The translations under genes were made by a program, and so were the position numbers. A stretch of 64,000 nucleotides of DNA, from contig JAEOAD010000034.1 of the NCBI GenBank assembly GCA_036365145.1, positions 21,814,001-21,878,000 of the forward strand. Direction: 5' to 3'. Within the stretch, counting starts at the first letter, position 1; each line of letters begins with the position of its first letter. Below the pieces are notes generated by a model that saw only the letters and a list, made by a program, of their open reading frames with translations, did no database searches and had not been told where the DNA came from. Source of the stretch: Orientallactaga sibirica (Eukaryota > Chordata > Mammalia > Rodentia > Dipodidae). Of this stretch, positions 13,728-25,700 are shown one piece after another.

Positions 13728-16700
13728 GAGAAGTCCTGGATGAGAGGAGACACTCACCTGGGGCTTGGTGGTGACTCAGTGGGCTCTGTGGTCAAGCCCC
13801 CTGTGAACTGTGGGGACACTCAGAGCTCAGCTCCAGCAGAGGGCAGGAAGGCCTGGACTAGAAATGGGGGGGGGTTCAAGGCCTCCATCCTTTCCTACCT
13901 TGTGTGTGACACTGAAGGGGGGCCCATGTTTCAATTTGCCCCATGAGTTGTGGTACTAGATGGAATACAACGTTCCCCATTCTAACAGGCACCTTGGACT
14001 GCTAAGCCATCTCCCCAGCCCCGGTACTCAGTTCCATATGGAGACACATCAACAAAGAATGACATTCGAGAAGAAAGTTCCCTCAATGTTGCATCTCACA
14101 TTCACATGCACGGGGCCTTGCCTCTTGTCTGGTGGTCCTGAGACTGTAGGACATACTTGAAAATAAACTTGGTAAGAGTCAGGAGGGAGCCACAGATGGG
14201 CCTGGCACAGTTTAGGTCTCACTCGGCTCAGCAGAGTTCCTGTAACCTGAGGGGCAGGCAGCAAGCGCAAGGACTTGGCAGCTGCGTGCTCCAAGTGCTC
14301 ATCCACATCTAACCAATGAGGCTGCAGGCCCCGAGGAAGGTAGGTGACACTGCTGAGGCCACACAGCAGGACTTTGTCCTTCCGCCTAGGACTAGCCACT
14401 CAGTCCTGTTCCCACCCACTTCACACCCTTGGAGGTTTGGGGACAGAGGCCCCTTTAGCCTCCCGTGCAGGCCTCCTGGCCTGCTCCTCACATTGTGGCT
14501 CCCTTGCCTTGCCTACCCCTGCCCAGGCATCTATGTACTTACAATGAGGCCGGGGACTCCTGGCGGCCCTGGAAGACCCAGTTCTCCCTGAAAACAAAGA
14601 AACCGAAGTGGCGACTTAGCCTGCATCCCTCCACACGCCCTTCCACACAGACCCCTAGTGGGATCTTTAGAAGCAAACCCCTCTCATCCAAGCCCACAGG
14701 CCCTTGGGGGTCTCCTGTTCCTAGGCTGGCATTCAGCTCTGCCGTCAGCTGACCCTGCCTGCAACTTCCTAATCTGGTATCTTCTGACGGTAAGTATGAA
14801 GAACTGACAGGTGGAACTGGCCTCGGTAATGAACACTTGGGCACTGTGCCCTCTAGATGCGAAACTAGGGTTCAAGATGTGAGTGACTGGTGTTCCAGGA
14901 GTGCCCACTTGCCTGAGGTCAGGGGACAGGGCAGAGTGGGATTTAACCCCAAATCCCAGTCCCTGAAACTCCAAAAATAAATCTTGTATTGTTCAAACCA
15001 GGGGAAAAAAAAGTTCATAAAATGGAAAGTTGTGAATAAATATGGGTGGCTCTGGAAAGTGTGATCAGCAGTGAGAGCTGCCAGCCCCTCTCAGAGGCTG
15101 CCTTTGACATAGGTACAACCCTGGGGCTCTCCACAGAGAAAATCACTACCAAAGCCACCAAAAAGAAGGCCAAAGCTAAGGTCAGAAGCGGCCTTGGTTT
15201 TCAACGAGGCAACAGGTTTAGTTAGCACATGGAAACGACTTATTCAACCTCTCTCAGAAATTCTATGGCAGAGCAAGGCCAGAACCTTGCTCTGTTCCTT
15301 GAGGCTGTGTGGAGAAAGATGTCCTTGCCCAAACCCAAGGAAACTTCTGGAAGGTCTTGTCCAAACACAGTATAATGCTACCCCAATAAGAGCTGTGTCT
15401 GTGGGAAGGTCCTGGTTCCCCTCCTTGCCCACTTAATGTTCCTCACTCCACCAGGAGGGTCCCTCACCCCTCTTCTCCCAATTCATGTGTTATTGTCCCC
15501 ACAGGTCTTTCCTGCTCTCCTGTCTTTAGTCCATCCACATCTCTGGAGTCTGGTGCATCAGACTAAGGAGGTGGCCGTGACACTGAGGCCAGGCACTGCC
15601 CTGTGGTTAACTAGCATTGGTAATAACAGTGTTCATTGAACACCTCTGATGGTGGAAACCTTGAGGCAAGCATTCTGACTCACACATATAGAGAGGGCAA
15701 CTGGGGTGACTTGCCAAGGCCTACATGCCTGGAAAGTAGCATGGCGGGATTCAAAGCCTGTGCACCCCGCTTTGACACCAAGGCTTTGTCCCCAGATTTT
15801 CTGGCTAGGTTGGGCTCAGGAGCACTTGAGGAGTTGAGCCAGCACATGATCGGCTGCCGATAGAGGACCCAGAAGCCACCTCTGAAGACGGCACAGCTGC
15901 TCGGGCAGAAAGCCCAGGCAAAGATGGGGACGGGGCAGGTGCTGAGAGCGCTGACCACAGTCCACAGCCCAGGGCGAGAAGCAATGTCTTCTCCTGTGCG
16001 GGCCTGGAGCTGGGACAGGAAGGGAAAAGCAGGGCAGGCTGACCTGGGTCCTTGCAGGACAAGCCCGCCTCTTCCTATTTATAAACTGTAAACTGAAGCC
16101 ACTCACACATTGAGCCTTTCCCTCCAACAAGGCCCTCGGGCGACTAGCTTTACCAGGGAGCAGCCCGTAAATGTTTCTGATGCAGCAGCTGGAGCCTCTC
16201 CATGAGGGAGGAAGTCTTCGGTTGAGAAGGGGCTACCTGGGGCTCCAGACTCAGGGACAAGTTCTCTCCTGGGGATCCCCAGGCCACAGAAGATAGGATA
16301 CTGAGGTTCAATGAAGTCATGCCATTTCTCCCAGGGCACCCAGCTAGTAGATCACAAGGTTGGAACTTAATCCATGTCTGTGACCCCAATAGTCAGGTTC
16401 CTCAAGTCCCCCAAGTATTCACTCGCCAGTTGGCAAACATCAGAGATACTTACAGGGTTTCCATCCAGTCCAGGGGGGCCTCGTTCCCCAAAGTCTCCAG
16501 GGAAGCCCTGAGGATGTTACAGAAAAACAAAACAAAACAAAACAAAAACTAGAGGTTAGTATTCACCCCAGCAGGCTGGCTCTGGTACACACCCCCAGGG
16601 GACGCATGGACAATGTCTGAGCAGGCTTGGGCTTTGGATCTGGGGCATGAAGTCACCTCTGTCACACGCAAACATCCATACATAGAGAGCACTTGAGGGA

Positions 16701-19700
16701 CAGGCCACTGGCCAAGCAGCCTGCTGCTTCTCTACCCAGAGTCTAGGATGAGACAGATGCCAAGCCCCAGTCTGGGAGCTGGTCTCAGGGGAGTGGGAAG
16801 GACAACAACGACTGAGGGTTAGGAAGCTGGACCCGGGCCTACACTGCCCATAACTGCATGAGGAAGGCTGCAGAGTATACTTATTGCCCATGGGCCTCAG
16901 TTTCTCCCTGGGTCAAGGGGAGATGTCTGTGGACTGCACATGGGTTAGCTCAGTACACCTGCAGCTGTGATGCGCCCTTCAGAAGCCCCACTGCGGAATC
17001 ACCATCCTATGCTACAGACAGATTTAAGCTGTGACAGGATGACTGACAAGGTTATACAAGGCCATGCATTCAGGCTAGATGATGCTAATGCATTATGGCT
17101 ACAGAGAGGCTGGGCCACCAAGCCCCAGGCATGTCTGGCCCCCTTGTGACCCAACTCTGAGGCACTCCACACCCTCTGGGAGCCAGGCAGCTGGAAAAAC
17201 ATCAGCTGTGGGGAGGTCTGTGGGTGGGGAGACTCCATCCCTACTTCAAAAGGAGAGGGGAGCCTGAGTAGGAGCTGGGAACCTGCTCCCCTTCTCCAGT
17301 ACAAACCATCCCGTTCCCAGGGAATTTATTAACAAAACACACGAGTGCCAAGCTGATCAGACAGTAAAGACCCCTCTTGGAGAAGCCTTGTGCTTTTGCT
17401 TTCAAATACTTCTGAAGAATTCTATCAAGCACAGAAAAAGCAAAAGACCAATCTAAAAGCCAAACGTGAGAGTCACATGGTCTGGATCATGGAGAAGAGA
17501 CCCTAATGTGCCAGTGTGCATGTATGTACTTTTAGCCTGACACAGCCTTCAACCCCCTATTTGCAGATGCACACCACATGGGATAATATTCACCCCCCCC
17601 CCCGAAAGTAAGACTTCACTCAGAACCCCCTCACAAGGAAAGGGATGAGGGTTCCCTGATAGGACTTGACCAGGTTGATCATTCTGCATATAAAGTTGCA
17701 TTTGTGTTTGACATTGACCTTGAGAGTAAAATTACTGGTCCATTTTTTTTTTTTTTTTTTTTTGGTTTTTCAAGGTAGGGTCTCACTCTGGTCCAGGCTG
17801 ACCTGGAATTAGCTATGTAGTCTCAGGGTGGCCTCGAACTCTCAGTGATCCTCCTACCTCTGCCTCCCGAGTGCTGGGATTAAAGGCGTGAGCCACCACG
17901 CCCGGCATTACTGGTCCAATTTAGCAGATGAGGAAGTTGAGGCACAGGCATGTGCCATGGCCATAAAGCATGTCTGTGGCTCACTTGAGCCTGGTTCCCA
18001 CCTTTCTAGACCCTGCCCTATTCCTGTGAGCTATGCCTGGCATGTGGAAGGGGCTGGGTGTGTGAACTTGGTACACAGGGTGGTAGAAGTAAGTACATGT
18101 GTCTGTGGGGTACATGTGATCCCACTCACGTTTCCTCTCCTCATGTCCTTGGGTTTCCCTGGCAAATCCCAGCCAGTCTCTTTGGGGACACCTTCGAAAG
18201 AAACTGACTTCCCACCTGTGGTAGTTGTGGTGGGATAAAGGGTGGAAGGAGAGCAGGGTAGCCCTTCAGGGGAGGGAGATGTTGCCTAGCAGGACATCTG
18301 GCCAGCTCCACATGACCTGTAGTGGCATGGCCTGAGGAGCCCCTGCTCTGTTCTCCAAGTCCAGCATCCAGAAGTGACCAGAGTCCACTCAGCTTCTCGA
18401 GGCAGCTGTGTGACCTGCAGGTCCTCACTGCATATATTATGCTGAAGCCTGGTCCTACCCCTAGACAAAGCCAGGGTGGGGGAGGATATACTTCCACTGA
18501 GCATTGGATACTACTGACTCAGAAGGACGTGGGGACATGGGCAAGGCTCACGGGCACACAGCAAGTGTGGCAATAGGAAAACTGTCTTGGAAATATGAGC
18601 AGAAAGACACAGTCTTCCAAATGTCAAGTCCAAATCTCACAGGGGACATTCCTGCAACTGCAGCTTGGGATAGCCATGAACAATGAAGGGACAAAGCAAT
18701 GACACGAATAGCCAACCCCAACAGTGTGACCTCAAAAAAGACCCATGAAATGAGTCCTATCCCTGCCCCATGGTAGACAAGTGGAAACTGAGATCCAGAG
18801 AGGTTAAGAAAACTATCCAAGGTCACACAGCTACAAAAGAGCACAGCAGGGATTTGAACCCAGGCAGTCTAGTCCCAGAGCTGTACTCTTAGCTTACGGC
18901 ACTGGAAATAAACAGACAGGACTGGAACAAACCTAGAGTCTCTCAAAGGGCCTTCATAGCCTTGGGCTAACAAATGCTGAAGCCGGGTCTGCTTGCACTT
19001 GCAGGGTAGACTCATGTACCCGCCCTCCTCCAGCTTCAGCCTCCCTTCTAGGGTTTGGGATTACAAAACTGTCTCTAGAACAATCAAAGATGACCCAAGA
19101 AGGAGCAAACTCATAATCACAGCAAGTGGGCCAATGGGGAAACTGAGGCCTGCAGGGCCTGTTCCTCCATTTGCTTGCGGCATGGCCACTCCAGCCTTTG
19201 GCACTTGCTGAGCTGGCTGTGCTATACATACCTCCTGTGTCTCCACACGTCCCGTGCCTCCCTGCCTGCGCCTGCTCCTTCAGGGCCTCATGGCCCGCAC
19301 ACTGGCCAGTAAGCGCAGGGCCTTCCTTCCTCTATGGCCCCAGCTCAAGGAATGAACTTGGCTGGCTGCTGGGCCCAGCCACGTGGCATCTCCACTTCCC
19401 CAGGTTGGGCCCCTCAGGGACTGCATGTCTTGGACTATGAGTAGAACCAGGCCCAGGAGGAGAGAAAGAATCAGGGCAAGACTCCTCCTTCCCTCCTGCC
19501 CATGATAGCTCAGAGGCTCAGAGGAGGGTAGTGACAGCCCTTGCCGCCACCCTCACAGCAGCAGTGTCAGGGGCCCAAACCTCTGAAGGCACTCCAGGCA
19601 TGCTCCTGCCTCCGAGAGTTGCCCCTCTGCTGCAGAGGACAGACACAGGGCCAGGGAAGCCCTCACCACAAATGGACCTCCCTTAGCCTGCATGTCAGTC

Positions 19701-22700
19701 TGTCCTGTCCCACCCTGGCGACGCTAAGCTAACAAGATGAGCGTGGATGATCTAGTTCCTGATAAGGTGACAAGCTGTGGGCTTTTAGCCACTGCGGGAG
19801 TATTCCGCAACATCTAGGGGCCGTCATAGATCTTGGAGGTCTCCCTAAGCGTGTAAGTTCTCTAGTGTCTGGAAGTCCCCGTCAAGTCAACCCTGCATCT
19901 CTCCTACTATACTTGAAATGTGCTGATGTGTAAGGAGCCTTTGAAGTCCCCATTGCCTGATGAGGCTGAACGTGCTCTGCTCTGTCCTTTGAAGGCCATT
20001 AGGAAGTCCATCGTGTCAGTATTACAAGGAACAAGATGGAGATGGGCTGGAGGAGGTCTCGGGGTGGGGGTGTGGATCCAAGGATCACCAGCAGCCCTGG
20101 GACAGGTCTGGCTCCAACTACCACCCCAGCTGAGGACCTTCATCTGTTTGGGCCTCAGTTTCTCCATGTGGAAGTCTATGCACCCCTGTCTGAAGCCTGG
20201 AAGTCATCTTGGGCTGGAAGCCCTGTCTAGGCTGAGACAGCTATGTGTCTTTGGACAAGTGCCTGCTGTCTCTGAGCCACACAGTGAGGGAGTGGGCCAG
20301 GCCTGGGCCCTCGGTTCCAGCTTCTGATCTTCCCTCTGCCTCCCAGCATAGGACAGGCCTCGGCAGACACTGTGAGAGTGGCCAGCCTTATTAGACACCC
20401 CAATGGGTATTTTGGGGTCTCCCTACAAAACAAGTCTTGTCGTACTCTAGATATCAGTGGATCCGCCCTGCTCAGTTGTGGGGTCAAGGTCATTTTCAAG
20501 GTTCAGGAGGGGGCAAGTAACTGCAGAGTGTGCTTCCCCCATATATCTGACCCCCACGGTGAGAAGCACTTCAGCACAGGGTCAGCCAGTCTGAGGGACC
20601 CTGATCAATTGCTCTCAGTCTGAGCCTCAGTTTCTCATCTGGAGACAGGGACAGTCCTCAGTACCCTTGGCCCACAAAGTGCTCACAAATTTCATTTCCC
20701 CCATTTACATGACATAGGTAACCTGCCCGCTCACTCGCTCTCCTGCTCACTGATGGGTCTGCTTTTAAAACACAAGCGCCAGGGCCAACAGGGCTTCCTT
20801 CTGCTCTGACTATGGTCCTGTCTCCAGCGGCAGCACAGAGCAAGTGTGAAGTGAAGAGTGAACACGTGGCCTTACCTGACATAGGCTGCAGAGTGGGGCC
20901 CAGCACAGCCTCCTTGCTATGAACAGCAGAGCTTCACCTGCAGAATGCCATTGCTGACCAAAGACTGCTGGTGGGCCCCTGGACTCGGCTGCTGGCCTTG
21001 CCTGTGCCAGGCTGGAGAAGCAGGCCTCATGTTAGGTCTGCCCCATGCTCGGGAGGGTGGAAGGCACCCACACAACAGCCGTGTTCTGGGTGTGGGGGCT
21101 GAGAACAGCTCTGGTTCTCAGCACATACATGGCTGTGACCCCATCTCTCACCTCCCAAACCTCCATCTCCTCTGTTCTGTGGCAACACTGGCCCTTCCAG
21201 GCTCTCAGGATAGGGTCTGAACAACCTCTAGGTTGACCCTGGAGGCCAGCCAGGGAAATGGGGCAGCGATCACAGAGACAAGCTGAACAAATTCCTTGCT
21301 CCATTCCTCAATCTAAACTGTGGAAAACCCGGCCAAAGGAAGTGATGCCATTGGCCTGCAGTCACACAATACAGACAGCCACCCTCCCTCAGCCAGAAAA
21401 TGACACATAGGAATGACAGCTATTATTCATGGGCAGCTACTATGTGACAAGCATACTGATCCTAGGAGCCTGACACAGTTGGCCCCGTTTCTCAGATGAG
21501 AAAACCTGTGGCTCAGAAAGTTTGAACCATGCATGCTCCTATCCCAGGGCCTTTGCACCACTGTGACCCCAGTATGGAATGTTCTTCTCTCAAAAGCCTC
21601 TAAGCTCCCATCCTCATTGCACTGATATTTCTCCCAATATGGAAGGCATTCACTCATGCCAAATGACCCAATAGCCTACAGTGCTGGCACTATGGTCCCC
21701 ACTGCCACCCTCTCTTGGATCTCTGGTCTGCTCACCATTCACTTAATCATCCTTCCCTCCATTTTCCCACTCAATGATCAGCTGTGTTGGTCCTGGGACC
21801 CAGGGCCTCACCTCCAGCCAGGAAGCTCAGTGCCACTCCTTGTTCACAGCTGGGTGGTAGGCATTAGAACTCAGAGCACAGAGTGGCTGCTAAGTCACAA
21901 AGAGATCTAGGGATGACCACGGGGAACCTGGCCAGCTGATGGAGATCAGGAGTGAGGTTCTTGTCTTTGCACCCTCCTTTGGCCCCAAGGGCCTAGCTCA
22001 ATGTCACCAACCACAGTAGCCTCTTTCTGAGTGCCCTCAAGTATTCCTTTTCCCTCTCCAGCCCAAGTGCTACCACTGTCCCCTCTGCATCCTGCACAGC
22101 CATGACAGGCCCAGACTTGGGAAAATCATGGCTCTGAGTCTGACATCAACCTGCAGGGAAGTGGCAGAGAGCTGATCCAACAATGGGACCAGGGTAGAAG
22201 AGAGGTGCCTCACGGACGGTCCCGTTACCTCGGCCTCAATGACCCCTTGTGCAGTAAATGGCTTTCCCAGAAGGCAATCTAGGAAATCAACTTTTACAAA
22301 ATTGGTACCAACTAGTGACCTAAGAGTCGGTCCCTGAGATTACAGACCTTGGGGACAAACCACAGAGCTAGAACTCTGGCTCCATTGTTGGTGGCTATGA
22401 AGCCTTAGACAACCTACTCAACCTCTCTGGGCTTTGCCTTTCTCTTTGTGCTCGGTAGGATGACCAAACACAAGGAGAAAACATTTCCTAACGCAGGAGA
22501 GAGGCATAGAGCCAGCTAGCAGATGGGGGAGCGGAGTCACTACTGAGCGCCCCCTGCTGCTCTGGCCCACTGTCCTCCCATCTTATGTGTGCATGAGTGA
22601 AACGGCACAGAGTAAGGACCCCCGTACTGTAGTTAGTATGCTCTCTAGTGAAAAGAGCCCCCCCCCCAGCCCAGTCTGGACAGAAGCCCCTAACACAGAC

Positions 22701-25700
22701 CTGTGTCCATGAGCCACCGCAGCACATGGGGACAGAGGAGTCCCAGGCAGCAGCAGCCCTGGCTCCTTAGCTGACACTCAGCGCCAAACCACAGAGCAGA
22801 GAAGCAGACAGTGCCAGGCCTTGGTGGCAGGGAGGGGTGTGGATGGAAGTGCCCCCCCTAGAGTCTGTGTAATAGACACGGAAAATCTTTACCGGCCTAC
22901 CCATCTCGCCCCTCTTGCCAGGAACACCAGGCAGACCCTGTAGAGGAGAGAGAAGGAGAGGTGAGCACCAGATTTCATGTGGGGGCCCTGTCATGTCCAG
23001 GAGGAAGTCCGGGAGCATCTGGAACACACACCCAGACACAGTGGCACCGGATGCATGGGCATCTGATGGATGGGGCCATGTGCACCTCCACTGGGAAAGT
23101 GGTTAAAGAAAGCTGCCAGCCCGCTGGCACTGGGCAGGTGCTCATGACTCTTCCAGCTTGTCTCTGAAGGCCCACTATACTCTGCTTAATGACCAGCTTA
23201 GGGTTGAGTTCCCAAACACAGACTTGGGTGAGGGAGGAGAACAAGGCAATTTCTCCAGTCCTAAGGGCCTGTGGGCAGCTCTTCCCAAGTTCTACACTTG
23301 GGGGCTGGGAGGATGGGCATCTTGTGAAATCAGCCCCACCCCAAGTTGAACCCACTGTTTCCCCAGGGAACTGGTTCCCCCAGTCTCTTCATGGACCACA
23401 GGGCCCAGGCCAGAGGCAAGTGGCTGCAGCATCCCCTGCCTTTACTATACGCAGGTCTGCTGCCACTGTTCTGTCTGGGACACATAGCCCAGCTGTCCGC
23501 AACTTTCTCCATTCCTTCCCCAGCCCAGCCTCACTTCACTGAAGCAAGTGGCCTGAGCCACATGTGCAAAGGGGCAGAGTGACTATTTGGTGCCCTGAAG
23601 CCCATCTGGTCTCTGCCACAGCTACTTGACCCTATCTCAGAAAGGAGCCACAGGCAGCTGTGAACAATGAGCAGAGCTGTGGACAATAAAACTTTATTGA
23701 CAAAACAGCCGAATGCTGGTAGAACTTGAATCTACAATATAAAGGGGTCTGTTTCTCCTCTGCTGAATGCTCTGGACAGGAGTTTCAGCACAATCCTTTT
23801 TTTTTTTTTTTTTTTTGGTTTTTCGAGGTAGGGTTTCACTTTAGCTCAGGCTGACCTGGAATTCACTATGTAGTCTCAGGGTGGCCTTGAACTCACAGCG
23901 ATCCTCCTACCTCTGCCTCCCGAGTGCTGGGATTAAAGGCGTGCGCCACCACGCCCGGCAGCACAATCCTTTTTCTGACCTTGGTCTGTGATTATCAAAC
24001 CCAGCTGGCCTGGGCTCTTGGGCCTTGCCCCTACCTGCTCAACTCTGCCATTGTGCCATGGGTAAACTTGCCAAGTGGCATCCTGACTTTGCACCTGCTG
24101 TTCTCTGGGTTTGAACTTCCTCTCTGACATGTCCCTTCACAGATTCTTCTCCACTCCCAGATGGCACCCCCAGGGGACTCTGAGACCTTCATGGCTGGCA
24201 CTTTGCAATAGTAGGGCATGGATGGAAGGGTAAAAAGGCGTGATGGACTTACCCGCTCTCCATCCGACCCTGGCAGGCCAAAGAGCCCGGGGAGACCAAT
24301 GTAGCCCTAGGGAAGAGCAAGCAGGTGGGGATGAGAGAGGCCATGCATGGTGCACGATTGGCCCAGCCCCCCAGCTGCCATCCCATGCCCGGTGTCCAGC
24401 AGTAGCGGCTTCTGCAGTCCTCGATGACATAGGCCTTGAGGCAAGTGTATATGCCCATGGACTGCATGGTGCTGCTTCCACGATGTAGTCCAAAGGCACA
24501 TACGCTCACACCAGGGAGGGCGGCGCGCGGGGTGGCACAAAGGCCTACCGCGTGAACCTGTGGAAGGAAGCTGGCACCTGGGTTAGATGCTATGTGGCCT
24601 CTGAGTCCTACCAACCCCAGGGATGTACCTGTGGGACCAGAGCCCTCGTAGCCACTCCTCCAAGACCTCAAAGGTCCCCATGTGGCTCCTGCATCTCCCC
24701 CAGGTGCTGAGTGCTGTGGCCGCAGCTGCAAGCCCAGCGAGCCTATGGGTGCCCTCTTGTCACTCCTTCACAAGGTGCCTGCAGACTAGCTGTCACCCCC
24801 CACACACCGAGACAAGGTCTCTCAGGTACGAGCGACAAAGGGACAGAGCTTAGTGGTATAACTGAAGGTCCCTGTGGCCACCTGCCAACCCAGCCAACTT
24901 GGGACACAGAGTCTGTCACCATCCTAGGACTTTGGTCTAGAATGCACCTGATTTCCGGCCTCCTGGACTTTGTTCTGACTGAGCCCCTTACAATGTATGA
25001 CCTGCCCACCTTGTGATCACCTCAAATCTCTCCCTGGTCAGCACCCCACACCCAGGCCTCAGAAAGTCCCTCTCTCCCCCAGCACCCCTTCAGTCCCCTG
25101 TGCATGTCTCAAGGGCCAGAATTTAGAGACAGGCCTGTACTATACTCTCTACATCCTCAGTACTTGTGGGACTGCTTAATGACGAATCCAACCAAGACGG
25201 ATGTTCACCTAACACTCACAATGCACCACGCCTACCCCGCCTGCAATCCTTTGCATCCACTAAAGCCTCGCAGGCTGTCTCACCCCACTCAGAGGAGGGA
25301 TAGGCAGTACGCTCTGTGCCCTGTACACGTGAAAACATTTTAGGCCCAGACAGGTGAGGTAGCCTGTCCCGGGTCACACAGCTGTATGGAGGCAGAATTA
25401 GTATGCAAGTTCAAGTCCTGGACTCACACTCCTAACCACTGTGCAACACTGACCTCCATGAACAAGCAGCCAAGGGACACTGGTGACCAGCTCTGCTTCC
25501 CCCTTAGCAGCCAGCACGGTCAGCAGTCATTACGTTTTCTCTTTTGGGGGGTGTGTGTATGCCTGTATGCATGTTTGTATATGTGTGGGCACACCTGTGT
25601 GTGGATGCACGTGCATGCCACTCAGGTGTGACCTGTGTGGAGGCCAAATGTCAATGTCAGATATCTTTCTCAGCAGTCACTCTTCACTTTTTTTTTTTTT

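Larger units (their letters stand above)
9117..14542 (-). other. COL27A1 intron 14 (5426 bp)
   Basis: It holds a DIP-like SINE (10012), two tandem B1-type elements (13396 and 13538) and an (AAT)n. From 10220 to 13390 there is no feature I can support. Confidence 0.8.
16508..22892 (-). other. COL27A1 intron 12 (6385 bp)
   Basis: It contains a young B1 (17743..17906), a MIR relic (18775..18900), a possible L2 scrap (21530..21660), short C-runs (near 17596 and 22661) and a MIR-like piece near 22370. I find no exon or RNA gene in the rest. Confidence 0.8.

Noticed and set aside
23640..23730. Possible polyadenylation signal (AATAAAACTTTATTGACAAA)
   Set aside because: It lies in the middle of intron 11 on the plus strand with no gene ending there. 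It looks more like the terminus of an old DNA transposon, which is too short to call.
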